DNA of 48,617 bases, taken from JBBIQH01 sp964475945 (GTDB taxonomy: Archaea > Thermoproteota > Nitrososphaeria > Nitrososphaerales > Nitrosocaldaceae). Shown here in pieces: positions 1-8,965 of this stretch (its first letter is position 1; each line of letters begins with the position of its first letter). The notes beneath the pieces are model-generated. The model made no database searches and was not told the DNA's origin. It was given only the letters and a program-made list of their open reading frames with translations. The DNA lies in contig CAYYYF010000009.1 of assembly GCA_964475945.1 (NCBI GenBank), forward strand, positions 1-48,617. Reading direction: 5' to 3'. The position numbers and the translations under genes are program-made.

Positions 1-5
1 TTTGG

Positions 6-54
6 TTTAGTTTAGTAATTCATCCCCGCCATAAATAGCGAAGTTTTCTTACTA
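6..54 (-). repeat. Solo IS200/IS605-type end relic
   Basis: This stretch shares its layout with the segment at 7852-7900: both have TTTAG(T/C)AATTCATC at one side, a short GC-rich stem in the middle and TTTTCTT(A/G)CTAT at the other side. Read on the minus strand, the order stem, GATGAATT, CTAAA resembles the right end of archaeal tnpB-bearing elements. No transposase gene adjoins it, so it looks like a solo remnant. The family assignment is inference from pattern. Confidence 0.45.
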
Positions 55-277
55 TACTATGTATAAGGCATGTATTAGGCATAAACTCTAGAAGATTAAA
101 TGACATCCTCTCCTTGCTTATAAACAATGAATTGGTTATCTCATAACAATAATAATATAATAATATTACAGATAAAGGTTTATACTTCTTAAACCTATAC
201 AAGGAGTTGATGGGTCTACTTGGTATAGATTACGGCAAGATTGCTATTAGTAATAAGCACTAAAATTAATTTAATAC
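55..277. other. Intergenic stretch, no gene recognised
   Basis: This AT-rich spacer separates the solo IS end from the 3' end of hel308. Short open frames exist on both strands, but none has a recognisable domain, a convincing start or compositional support. I see no RNA gene here. Confidence 0.5.
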
Positions 278-2413
278 TCATCTACCATAATTTAGTATCC
301 TACTTGCCTCTTCCTTTATCTTAACTGCTAATCTATGCCCTATACCCTTTACATTCTCAAGTCTATCTATGCTTGCATCTGCTATACTCTTAACATCTGT
401 AAACCCAGTATTGAATAGTGCCCTAGCCCTAGCCCTTCCTATATCCTCAAGCATAACAAGTGGTATTAGCTCCTCCTTTACTCCATACCTTACTCTTACC
501 CTTAACACCTCTATATCCTTAAGCATGCTCCTCTTACCAAGTAAATCTGCTATAGAGTGCATTGAGTAGAGTAGCCAGTCACTAACCTCTATCATCCTAT
601 ACATATCCCCTGGTTCAATACCCAAGTTCTCATAGAGGTGCTTCTCACTATACTCCTCTATCCATGCATACAGTGCTAGAAGGCTCCTTGATATGCTATA
701 CTCATCTGCATCATCTAAAAACTCATTTGCGTACTCATCTACAAGCATTCTAGCTTCATCCATATCCTTGCTCCTTAACTGTAACCTTGGGTAAAAGTCT
801 GGGCACTCTGTAATAACATGGAGTAAGCCTAACGTATACCTCTTACTTTTCTTGCTTATCTTTAGTAGTGCGTTCCTTATAATAACAGCAGTCTCTGGAT
901 CTATGTATAGCATGGATACCCTTCTACCAAACCTTGTTGCAGATAGATAAGAGTCTTTAAGATCAACCATACCCTCTACAGCAAGATATTCTAGCGAAGA
1001 CTTGAACTTTGGTTGCAGATAATTTATGCTGTACTGCCTTGCCAATAGTGTCTTAGAGAATAGTTCATAGAGAGCACTCTCCTTCATCTCCTTGCTCATT
1101 GCAATGCTAGCAAGTATATGCCTCCTAAGCATCCTTGTATCTGCTAGCGTAGATCTTATAGGCTCTAACTCTGCATTTATGTATGAATCGAATATATCCT
1201 CAACGTTAGAGTTGCTTACTATTATAGCCTCACCATACTCATCATACCTCGGTCTACCTGCCCTACCACACATCTGTTTGTACTCATTAACACTTATCCT
1301 ACCGCTCATACCTTGCTCATGATCATATCTGCTTATACTTGATATTATAACCCTCCTTGCTGGTAGGTTAACACCAGCAGCAAGAGTAGGGGTTGCTGCT
1401 AACACCTTTATCATCCCATCCCTAAAAGCATCCTCAACTATGCTCCTTGCATATGGGCTTAGCCCAGCATGGTGAAATGCAGCAAGGTTGCTCATAGCCC
1501 TTGTCAGTATCTTTGCTAACTCGCTATCATCATGCTCAAGTAGATCCTTGATATACTTGCTTATCTCTTCATTTCTATAATGCATCTTGCTTAATGCCTC
1601 AGATACACTCAATGCGAGTGTGACTGCCTTCCTCCTACTCTCAGCGAATATAAGCGCTTGAGCACCATCCTTTACTGCATCCAATGCAAGATCTATTGCT
1701 GCGCCATACTTGCTTGTTGCTACCTTAACACTCCTACCATCTTTATAGTATATGGTGCCATGGTAGTATATACCTTCTAGTAGTTTGGTTGGTCTCCATT
1801 GTATATCTATTAATCTGCAGTTTAACCATCTTGCTACTTCATCTGCATTGCTTATAGTTGCACTCAATGCTAGTATCTGTGCATTGCTCAGAGATGCTCT
1901 AGCAAGCATCATCTCAATTGTTGCACCTCTTTCTTTATCAGAGAGAAGGTGTACTTCATCGAACACGTAAAGCCTTATATCATCTATCCATGATGCATTA
2001 TGCCTGAACAATGAGTCCATCTTCTCATATGTTAGTATTATGATATCAGCATCATTCAACTCCTCACCTGTAGAGTCATAGTCACCTGTTGATATCATAA
2101 CCTTGCATCTAGTGCCATCCTTCTTCCCTAAACCCTCCAGTATCTTAAACTCCTTGTACTTCTCATTTGCTAATGCCCTTAATGGAGCAAGGTATACTGC
2201 CTTGCCTAAGCACTCCTTTACCATCCTAGCACTTGCAAGCATTGCTATAAGCGTTTTGCCACTTGCTGTAGGTGTTGCTATTAGCATACTCTCCCCTTGA
2301 AGCAAGCCATTATCTATAGCCTCCTTCTGTGGAGGGTAGAGTGTAGTATATCCTAGTTTATCTAGTATGAGTGATCTTATATCATCATCTATTTCAAGAT
2401 CTTTAACAAGCAT
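278..2413 (-). CDS. hel308: ATP-dependent DNA helicase Hel308 (Ski2-like, superfamily 2)
   Basis: This 3'-5' helicase acts on forked DNA and is linked to restart of stalled forks and recombination. The N-terminus shows a Q-motif region (YPPQKEAI) and Walker A ATPTASGKT near residue 50. DEVHLL (motif II), a LSATI motif III, AATPTLAAGVNLPAR and QMCGRAGRPRYDE (motif VI) follow in order. The C-terminus ends in a helix-hairpin-helix segment (ENVKGIGHRL), as in Hel308. I chose the ATG at 2413 (711 aa); a TTG at 2425 would add four residues. It lies 34 bases downstream of mcm on the same strand (22 with the TTG start), so gins51-mcm-hel308 probably forms one transcript. The length matches the family. 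Confidence 0.93.
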   Translation of the reverse strand: MLVKDLEIDDDIRSLILDKLGYTTLYPPQKEAIDNGLLQGESMLIATPTASGKTLIAMLASARMVKECLGKAVYLAPLRALANEKYKEFKILEGLGKKDGTRCKVMISTGDYDSTGEELNDADIIILTYEKMDSLFRHNASWIDDIRLYVFDEVHLLSDKERGATIEMMLARASLSNAQILALSATISNADEVARWLNCRLIDIQWRPTKLLEGIYYHGTIYYKDGRSVKVATSKYGAAIDLALDAVKDGAQALIFAESRRKAVTLALSVSEALSKMHYRNEEISKYIKDLLEHDDSELAKILTRAMSNLAAFHHAGLSPYARSIVEDAFRDGMIKVLAATPTLAAGVNLPARRVIISSISRYDHEQGMSGRISVNEYKQMCGRAGRPRYDEYGEAIIVSNSNVEDIFDSYINAELEPIRSTLADTRMLRRHILASIAMSKEMKESALYELFSKTLLARQYSINYLQPKFKSSLEYLAVEGMVDLKDSYLSATRFGRRVSMLYIDPETAVIIRNALLKISKKSKRYTLGLLHVITECPDFYPRLQLRSKDMDEARMLVDEYANEFLDDADEYSISRSLLALYAWIEEYSEKHLYENLGIEPGDMYRMIEVSDWLLYSMHSIADLLGKRSMLKDIEVLRVRVRYGVKEELIPLVMLEDIGRARARALFNTGFTDVKSIADASIDRLENVKGIGHRLAVKIKEEASRILNYGR

Positions 2414-2447
2414 ATCCCTTATCAACCAATTAACTCTTTATACTTAC

Positions 2448-4520
2448 CTATGCCCCTCCCCTCTTATAGAAACCTTGCCTAATCTCATATATCATGCCAT
2501 TGGCAAGCGCCTTCTTTATCCATTCCCTTGCATCATCCTCTGTGAACTTACCTGTCTTAACCAACTCTGCTATTAATGCCTGCTCCTCAACAGGGTTCTG
2601 ATCCTTACCAGATAATGCATTAAACACATCTAAGAAGAGCTTTAACTTGCTCCTATCACTCTGGGGCATACCATGTAATACTCCTATGTCAACCTTACCT
2701 GTCTTAACATCTATACCAACCTTATTGAGCATATAGTTGAAGATCTCTATTGCCCTCTCAGCATCACTTACATCAACTACATTCTTTAATAGCAACCTTG
2801 CTCTAGCAGTTGCTAACCTTATCAATGCCTCTAACTGTCTAGCAGTTATTGTGATAGCATCTGGACTTGCACTTGCCCTCATCTGCATATAATACTCAAA
2901 TATCTTATCCTCAGCTTCCTTACTTAATATAGGATTGAACCTCTTTGCATATGCTAGATACTTCCTTAGCATCTCTATGTTTATGTAAGGTAATCTCTCG
3001 TAACCTATCCTTCTATGTATACCTAGTATATGTCTAGCAAGCTGTGCATCCATCTCTCTATTAGGGTCATCCCTTATAGCAAATATCAGATCAAACCTTG
3101 TAAGCAATGGTATTGGCAAGTTGATATTCTCTGTAATATTTCTATAAGGGTCGTACTTGCCTAGTATAGGGTTTGCTGCTGCAAGTATGCTTGTCCTAGC
3201 ATTCAATGTTGCTACTATACCACCCTTTGCTACTGAGCATGTCTGCTGCTCCATAACCTCATGCAATGCGCTCCTATCTTCTTGCCTCATCTTATCCAAC
3301 TCATCTATGCATACTAAGCCCTGATCACCTAGCACAACCGCTCCAGCCTCTAACATCATCATCCCGTTCTTATCCCTTATAACTGCTGCTGTTAACCCTG
3401 CAGCAGTGGAGCCTCTGCCAGATGTATATAGGCCTCTAGGGGCAATTCTAGCAGCATACTTTAATAACTCGCTCTTTGCTGTACCAGGATCCCCTACTAG
3501 AAGTATATTTATATCCCCTCTTAACTTCGTGCCATCCTCCAATACCTTAGGCGGGCTACCAACTATCTGTAGTAATATAGCCTCCTTTATTATCTCATGC
3601 CCAAATATATGTGGAGCAAATGAGTCTATCAATAGTTCATATATATTCTCCTTGCTTGCTAACCTCTTTATCTCTCGCTCATCATCTTCAGTTATCGTTA
3701 ATCTCTCAATTCCTCTACTACCCTTCTTATTACTATTATCACCTTGCTTATTTATTATGAACTCTATGTTATTTGCTTCTATCTTTATTCTATATAATTG
3801 GAGATCTGAGTTCTTACTCTCCACTTCCTTCTCAACCCTGACTATACCTGTAAGCATAATTCTATCCCCTGGTCTAGCATTATCTACAAGATCATGTAGC
3901 AGTATAATATCTATATGGTATGGTAACTGCCCTGGTGGAAGATCTTCAGGAAGCTCTTGCATCCTTATAATCTGTATATTACTATACCTACTCTTCTCAA
4001 TATCTATGTTAACCTCTTCCTCATTGCATTTGGGGCATAGTCTCGTGCTCCTCTTATATTCTTCGCGTAGTATGTAACCCTCGTGTCCCTTGCCACATCT
4101 ATAGTAGTATTGGGTTATGAACGGCTTCACTTCAGATGCTCTAACCACCATACCAGTGGTTGCTATTAACTTACCTATGTGAGAAGCATCAATATCACGC
4201 ATATTAACCCTATTAGGATAGTTTGTTATCTTTACCCTTATCTCATCCTTGACCTTCTCAGCATACTTTTCATCTGATATCTTTAATACAGAGTATACAG
4301 CCTTACTAAACTTATCAAGTATGAGCATAGGTTCATCATACATCTTCTCAACTATTTTTTGATCGTATAATGCAAGATCATCGTAATCTATAAGCAAGGA
4401 AGTGCTCTGTATAGCAGGCATAGCATCTATCTGCTCTCTATACTTGTATGAGCCCTTGCTATCCCTGAAACTCTTAAGAAAATCCTCATACGGATTATCT
4501 TTATCTAGCGTCGTTGTCAT
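2448..4520 (-). CDS. mcm: Replicative helicase MCM
   Basis: This is the hexameric AAA+ helicase that unwinds DNA at archaeal forks together with GINS and GAN/Cdc45. The 690-residue protein has an N-terminal domain with a zinc site (C142, H146, C162, C165). Walker A GDPGTAKS lies at 343-350, followed by Walker B VCIDELDKM and the arginine-finger segment LLTRFDLIFAI. A winged-helix C-terminus (IAELVKTGKFTEDDAREW) closes the protein. The ATG at 4520 is three bases from the stop of the GINS gene, which argues for translational coupling. All catalytic motifs are intact, and the order gins-mcm is common in archaea. Confidence 0.97.
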   Translation of the reverse strand: MTTTLDKDNPYEDFLKSFRDSKGSYKYREQIDAMPAIQSTSLLIDYDDLALYDQKIVEKMYDEPMLILDKFSKAVYSVLKISDEKYAEKVKDEIRVKITNYPNRVNMRDIDASHIGKLIATTGMVVRASEVKPFITQYYYRCGKGHEGYILREEYKRSTRLCPKCNEEEVNIDIEKSRYSNIQIIRMQELPEDLPPGQLPYHIDIILLHDLVDNARPGDRIMLTGIVRVEKEVESKNSDLQLYRIKIEANNIEFIINKQGDNSNKKGSRGIERLTITEDDEREIKRLASKENIYELLIDSFAPHIFGHEIIKEAILLQIVGSPPKVLEDGTKLRGDINILLVGDPGTAKSELLKYAARIAPRGLYTSGRGSTAAGLTAAVIRDKNGMMMLEAGAVVLGDQGLVCIDELDKMRQEDRSALHEVMEQQTCSVAKGGIVATLNARTSILAAANPILGKYDPYRNITENINLPIPLLTRFDLIFAIRDDPNREMDAQLARHILGIHRRIGYERLPYINIEMLRKYLAYAKRFNPILSKEAEDKIFEYYMQMRASASPDAITITARQLEALIRLATARARLLLKNVVDVSDAERAIEIFNYMLNKVGIDVKTGKVDIGVLHGMPQSDRSKLKLFLDVFNALSGKDQNPVEEQALIAELVKTGKFTEDDAREWIKKALANGMIYEIRQGFYKRGGA

Positions 4521-4523
4521 ATA

Positions 4524-5039
4524 TCATCTACCTGTAATGTAACCTTTGAACTCACTTATAGCCTCATGGAGGTTCTTAAGTAGCAGTCTCTCCTCAATAC
4601 TAAGCTTAGACTCAATCTCTTGCATGGCATATGCTGATTTCGCATACCTAATTATCTTATCAAGCCTAAGCAGCATAATATCTTGTAGTGTAACAAGTAG
4701 TTTATCAAGATTAATGCTCTTCTCTTGCTGCTCTTGTTGCTCTATAAAGTCCTTAATACTTATGTAAAAGTCTTGCTTTAGAGTATTTAACTTATCCCCA
4801 GATATCTTCTCCCTACTCAATGCCCTAAGGAGTTCTACGCTCATATCAGCATCCTGTGTATCAACTATGCCTTGCATAGCAAGTATCTTGGCCAACCACC
4901 TTGGTATTGCTCTACTCTCATCCTCCTTAGCATCCAATTTTATAAGTGTATCTAGTGTCATACTCTTCTTGAATCTAACCCTTATAGACTCTAGCATGTA
5001 GCCTATAGTATATACCCTTGCAGTATCTTCTAGCCTCAT
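4524..5039 (-). CDS. gins51: GINS complex subunit, Gins51 (Sld5/Psf1-like)
   Basis: This is a probable subunit of the GINS tetramer, which activates MCM at the replication fork. The 171-aa protein has an N-terminal helical A-domain with the segment AIPRWLAKILAMQGIVD, typical of archaeal Gins51, then a long helical coiled region rich in Gln and Lys. A basic, Leu-rich tail ends in KGYITGR. No catalytic motif is expected. Assignment rests on the overall pattern plus position directly ahead of mcm with a three-base gap; sequence conservation in this family is low. The start ATG at 5039 is the first in frame and lies about 25 bases from an AT-rich promoter element. Confidence 0.8.
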   Translation of the reverse strand: MRLEDTARVYTIGYMLESIRVRFKKSMTLDTLIKLDAKEDESRAIPRWLAKILAMQGIVDTQDADMSVELLRALSREKISGDKLNTLKQDFYISIKDFIEQQEQQEKSINLDKLLVTLQDIMLLRLDKIIRYAKSAYAMQEIESKLSIEERLLLKNLHEAISEFKGYITGR

Positions 5040-5060
5040 ACTAGTATATGAATGAAAGGC

Positions 5061-5079
5061 AAAATATTAATTTATTATA
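5061..5079. promoter_or_regulatory. Shared divergent promoter region, gins51 / rfcS
   Basis: An AT-rich block (AAAATATTAATTTATTATA) sits between the head-to-head genes. Its left part is about 25 bases from the gins51 ATG and its right part about 30 from the rfcS ATG, which fits archaeal TATA spacing for both directions. Assigned by position and composition only. Confidence 0.5.
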
Positions 5080-5104
5080 CGGTTAAGGTATTGCTAATTC
5101 TAGC

Positions 5105-6055
5105 ATGAGCGTATCAGATCTTATGTGGGTAGAGAAGTATAGACCAAAGAGGTTAGATGATGTGGTTGATCAGAAGGAGATAGTTGAGGGTATAAGGAAC
5201 TTCATAAAGAAGAGGGATATGCCAAACCTACTCTTCACTGGCCCAGCTGGGGTAGGCAAGACCACAGTCGCATTATGCATTGTTAGGGAGTTGCTTGGTG
5301 AGCAGTGGAGGGACAATACTCTAGAGCTTAATGCATCAGACGAGAGAGGTATAGACATGGTTAGGGAGAATGTTAAGATGTTCACAAGGTATACCAGCAT
5401 AGCAGATATACCATTCAAGATAGTGATACTTGATGAGGCAGATGAGATGACCCCAGATGCACAGACAGCATTAAGGAGGATCATGGAGGATAGTGTATCA
5501 ACTACAAGGTTCATACTGATATGCAATTACATCTCAAAGATAATAGAGCCTATACAGAGTAGGTGTGTTATATTCAGGTTTAAGAGCATAGGCAAGGAAG
5601 ATATTATAAACCATCTAGCAAAGATATGTAGTAATGAGAACGTTAAGTATAGCGTAGATGCATTAGAGGTAATATACGATTATGCTAATGGTGATCTGAG
5701 GCATGCAATAAACATACTCCAAGCAGCAGCAAGCTTTGGTGTAGTTAACAGTAATACAGTCAAAGCTGCTCTAGGTATATCACATAAGGCAAAGGTTTCA
5801 GAGGTTGCAGATCTGGCATTATCTGGTAAATTTAATGAGGCAAGACTTAAGATGCTAGAACTACTTAGGGTATATGGGTTATCTGAGAGCGATCTTATAA
5901 GGTTCTTGAGTGAGGTTATAATGAGTAAGAGCAATAGTGATGAGGTAGCAAGGATACTTGCAGAGTATGATTATAGGCTAGCAGTTGGTGCGCATCCAGA
6001 GATACAGTTAACAGCATTACTTGCAGAGCTTGCAAGGATAGGAAGTAAGAAGTAG
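5105..6055 (+). CDS. rfcS: Replication factor C small subunit
   Basis: This is a clamp-loader subunit that, with RFC-L, opens PCNA and loads it onto primed DNA. The 316-aa protein begins with the RFC box WVEKYRPKRLDDVV. Walker A GPAGVGKT sits near residues 46-53, Walker B ILDEADEM near 108-115 and the SRC motif at 152-154, which supplies the arginine finger. The C-terminal helical collar domain is present and the length is normal. The gene diverges from gins51-mcm-hel308 across a 65-base spacer, making a compact replication cluster. The RFC large subunit is not in the window. Confidence 0.96.
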   Translation: MSVSDLMWVEKYRPKRLDDVVDQKEIVEGIRNFIKKRDMPNLLFTGPAGVGKTTVALCIVRELLGEQWRDNTLELNASDERGIDMVRENVKMFTRYTSIADIPFKIVILDEADEMTPDAQTALRRIMEDSVSTTRFILICNYISKIIEPIQSRCVIFRFKSIGKEDIINHLAKICSNENVKYSVDALEVIYDYANGDLRHAINILQAAASFGVVNSNTVKAALGISHKAKVSEVADLALSGKFNEARLKMLELLRVYGLSESDLIRFLSEVIMSKSNSDEVARILAEYDYRLAVGAHPEIQLTALLAELARIGSKK

Positions 6056-6069
6056 CATAGTAAGAGGGT

Positions 6070-6648
6070 ATGCTAACCTTTGTAACATCAAATAAAGCAA
6101 AGTATAGAGAGGTTAGCATGATACTTGCAGAGTATGGTATAGAGGTTAAGCATAAAGAGATGCAATTGGTTGAGTTGCAGCACGAGGATCTAGAGTATAT
6201 AGCAAAGGTTAAGGCTAGAGATGCATACAATGCATTAGGTAATGCATGTGAAGTGCTTGTAGAGGATGATGCATTGTTTATAAATTCACTCAAAGGATTC
6301 CCTGGCATATATGCATCCTATGTATTAAAATGCATAGGTAATGAGGGTGTATTAAAACTCCTTGAGGGTATAGAAGATAGGAGTGCCGAGTTTGTATCAG
6401 TTGTAGCATACCTTAATGGTAGCAGAGAGTTAACATTCATAGGTAGTGTTAAAGGCAGAATAGCATATAGCATAAAGCAAAGCAAGAAGGGTCTAGCATG
6501 GGGTTATGACCCTATATTCATACCAGCTGGGTATGATATGACATACGCAGAACTCTCAGATATAAACATGAAGCATGGTATATCGCATAGGAAGATTGCA
6601 CTAGCAAAGTTTGCTGAGTGGTATAAGCATGAGCTACATTGCCTTTAA
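6070..6648 (+). CDS. rdgB: XTP/dITP diphosphatase (Ham1/RdgB family)
   Basis: The enzyme hydrolyses ITP, dITP and XTP to monophosphates and so keeps deaminated purines out of DNA and RNA. Visible motifs are TSNKAK at the N-terminus, VEDDALFI with the acidic metal ligands, FPGIYASYV, GWGYDPIF-like GYDPIFIP, and SHRKIAL near the C-terminus, all in family order. It starts 14 bases after rfcS, so the two may be co-transcribed. The last codons and the TAA stop lie inside a palindrome (6641-6652) that matches an IS605-type end, so the terminal residues may derive from an insertion. Catalytic parts are intact. Confidence 0.95.
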   Translation: MLTFVTSNKAKYREVSMILAEYGIEVKHKEMQLVELQHEDLEYIAKVKARDAYNALGNACEVLVEDDALFINSLKGFPGIYASYVLKCIGNEGVLKLLEGIEDRSAEFVSVVAYLNGSRELTFIGSVKGRIAYSIKQSKKGLAWGYDPIFIPAGYDMTYAELSDINMKHGISHRKIALAKFAEWYKHELHCL

Positions 6649-6665
6649 AGGCGAGGCTCCATGCT
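6641..6665 (-). repeat. IS605-type right-end hairpin abutting rdgB
   Basis: The perfect palindrome GCCTTTAAAGGC is followed on the plus strand by GAGGCTCCATGCTT. On the minus strand this reads as an AAGC..GGAGCCTCGCC hairpin, typical of the 3' end of tnpB elements. It lies about 120 bases beyond the stop of the decayed minus-strand tnpB, where its right end is expected. The rdgB stop codon TAA (6646-6648) sits in the palindrome centre. Confidence 0.5.
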
Positions 6666-6784
6666 TCATAGACATAGCAATGTCTCGACAGGCGTAACTT
6701 CCTCTAGCCCATAGAATAGATATTATTTCTAGTAACCATCCTAATCCTAATTTCATTAATCCTTTCTTTAATATGTTGAATGTA

Positions 6785-7700
6785 CTATTCTATTACTAAA
6801 CCACATTTACTGCATTTAAATATCCTTTTATCTAATGGCATGTTTTCAATATTACCACATCTATGGCACTCTTTAGTAGTGTATTTAGGATTAACTTTTG
6901 TTTTATAAGATAGTAATTAAATGAATCTACTAAATACCTTATCAATAATATTCCTATGCAAAGTATTATTACCTCTTGGTAATTGTCTATCTTCTTTCAT
7001 ATTCTTAACATCTAAATCTTCCACTATTACTAGATTATACCTAGCATAAGATCTTGATAGTTTATGTAACAAAATCATCTCCTCCTCTTTATTTTCTCAT
7101 GAATTATCTGTAACCTATTCTTTGCTTTATTGTAATTACTTGATCCTTTCTTTCTTCTTGCTAATCTCCTTTGCACTAATCTTAACCTTCTCTCTATCCT
7201 TTCATTGTTAATATCAAATTCCTTATTATCATTATTACTTGCTACTATGAACTTGTTGTTATGTTAGTAGAATTCAAATCCAATGTTATAATCATTAAGT
7301 TAATAGGTATGAATTGGAATATAGTAGGATATACCTGCTCTAATGTAAATATTGTATACTTGTTATTCTTTCTAGTAATCGTTACTTGCTTAATTCTACA
7401 ATTATTAGGAATAGATCTATGTATCTTAATTCTAATATAACCAATTTTACTTAACCATAGATAGTATCTGCCATCTTTATTTATTAACTATTTTGAATTC
7501 ATTCTGATTGTATATGAAGGTATTATATTGTTCTTTATCCCTTACTTTAAGACTATCAACCTTATATCCTTGTTTCCTTAATTCTTTTAATGCTTTTACT
7601 GCGCTAGCTACCTGCTTACCATCTGTAACATCTTAGAATAATAATCCTTTAACTCAGTATAATTTCTTTAATTCTGTTAAAGGCATTATTCATATCATAT
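6785..7700 (-). pseudogene. Decayed tnpB (IS605 OrfB) relic
   Basis: Translating the minus strand in pieces gives a clear but broken TnpB. The C-terminal zinc ribbon reads VNPKYTTKECHRCGN then FKCSKCGLVIE, with stop at 6785-6787. Upstream come HKLSRSYARYNLVIVEDL (RuvC-II region with its Glu), RRLARRKKGSSNYNKAK, HNNKFIVASNNDNKEFD, and IRIKIHRSIPN with KQVTITRKNNKYTI. In-frame stops occur, for instance a TAA between FSRFI and LLSYKTK, where the usual linker also seems deleted, and one after IGFEFY. Several frame changes separate the segments. The left limit (about 7700) is approximate. It fills most of the gap between rdgB and taw1; no tnpA was seen. Confidence 0.85.
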
Positions 7701-7851
7701 CATATTTGTTAGTATAACCATTAGTAATGAAGTAGTTATATACAAATCTAATTCCTCATGTAGATTCTAATCTGCTTATACATGATTTATTAGGATACAG
7801 TATATATTTGTAGTTTAATAGTATAACATTAATTACAAACTCGTCGATTTA

Positions 7852-7900
7852 AAGTTTAGCAATTCATCTACGTCTTGAAGGGCAGGTTTTCTTGCTATCA
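7852..7900 (-). repeat. IS605-type end relic
   Basis: This segment matches the end-like sequence at 6-54 in its outer parts, AGTTTAGCAATTCATC and GGTTTTCTTGCTAT, with a diverged centre. It lies on the 5' side of the decayed tnpB, so it is either that element's left end or the right end of another lost copy. Orientation and identity are inferred. Confidence 0.4.
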
Positions 7901-7925
7901 GTATACAAAACATAAATAACATTAA

Positions 7926-8927
7926 TTACCTTATTATTGGATCAATATACCTTCTAGTATTCTGTAGCACAGCAACTCTTGAATGCATGCTATAATCATA
8001 GAGAACATAATCATCTAACCAATATTCTAGTGCTTCAGTAAACTCTAATACCTCATCCATGGTTAGCATCTCACTAGCATCAAGCCTATTTATAGAGTTA
8101 CCTATGTGCATGTATGATTTAACCTCTATGAAGTGAGGATTACCTACTCTTATTATATCAGCAAACTCCCTAGCCAATTGTAATGAGTAGTTGTAACTCC
8201 TCAGCAAGGTTATTCTAACAACTGTTCTAGTATTAACCCTGCTCAAGAACCTTAGGCTTGCTAACCATCTATCCCATGCATCCCTTAGTCTAGGCTTATT
8301 TATAAGGTAGAATAGCCTCTTGTTTGGCGCATTTGTTGATAAGTATAACTGGGTAGGCAGTGCATCCTCTTGCTCAAGCCTGTAAAGCATCTCAGGCTCC
8401 TGCCCATTTGTTACAAGGAATACCGATCTAGTATGCTTTAAACCCTTGAGATACCTTATAAGTTCTGGTAGCCTAGGGTACATGGTAGGCTCGCCAGATA
8501 AAGATATTGCATAATGTGTAGGCATTAAGGCTTCACGTAACTTATCCTTATCTGCCTTTGAGTTACCAAAGTACCCACTCATCAACCTATACCTCTCAGC
8601 AAGGAGGTTCTCAACTATATCTTTTGGTTCATCAACTTCATGCTCTGGCATATCTATATGTTCATAGAACTCCATGGGTCTCCAGCAGTATATGCACCTA
8701 TTCTCACAGTACATGCCTGCGGGCGAGAACTCCATGCACCTGTGCGTATCTATACCATAGAACTTATGCTTATAGCATGAACCTTCATTAAGGAATGACT
8801 TCTTTGTCCAATGGCAGAGTTCTACTGTAGAGTGGTTATATACTCCATACTTTGCTCTAGTCAACTGCTCCCTTATCATTGGTTTTATCTGTATCAACTC
8901 ATCGTAGTGCTCATCGGAGCAACTCAT
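7926..8927 (-). CDS. taw1: tRNA 4-demethylwyosine synthase Taw1 (radical SAM)
   Basis: Taw1 condenses pyruvate with N1-methylguanosine-37 of tRNA-Phe to form 4-demethylwyosine, the tricyclic core of wyosine bases. The radical-SAM cluster motif CENRCIYC is at C74, C78 and C81. Three earlier cysteines (C38, C51, C64) fit the auxiliary iron-sulfur cluster known in TYW1/Taw1. SLSGEPTMYPRL is the conserved SAM-binding stretch and YLSTNAPNK is also present. The length of 333 aa is normal for the archaeal single-domain form without a flavodoxin domain. The gene diverges from the neighbouring beta-propeller gene; the ATG at 8927 is the natural start. Confidence 0.95.
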   Translation of the reverse strand: MSCSDEHYDELIQIKPMIREQLTRAKYGVYNHSTVELCHWTKKSFLNEGSCYKHKFYGIDTHRCMEFSPAGMYCENRCIYCWRPMEFYEHIDMPEHEVDEPKDIVENLLAERYRLMSGYFGNSKADKDKLREALMPTHYAISLSGEPTMYPRLPELIRYLKGLKHTRSVFLVTNGQEPEMLYRLEQEDALPTQLYLSTNAPNKRLFYLINKPRLRDAWDRWLASLRFLSRVNTRTVVRITLLRSYNYSLQLAREFADIIRVGNPHFIEVKSYMHIGNSINRLDASEMLTMDEVLEFTEALEYWLDDYVLYDYSMHSRVAVLQNTRRYIDPIIR

Positions 8928-8965
8928 CTAAAGTATTAACTTTATTACCCTTAAAATATGTTAGT

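Noticed and set aside
20..202. 60-codon minus-strand frame at the left edge
   Set aside because: No domain, start or codon pattern; it overlaps the solo IS end.
207..260. Short plus-strand frame beginning MGLLGIDYGKIA, similar to a RuvC-I start of TnpB
   Set aside because: Only 17 codons, no further TnpB segments follow, and the similarity is too short to support even a relic.
3406..4077. Long plus-strand frame opposite mcm
   Set aside because: It is the complement shadow of the conserved MCM core, with Ser/Leu/Ile-rich nonsense typical of antisense frames.
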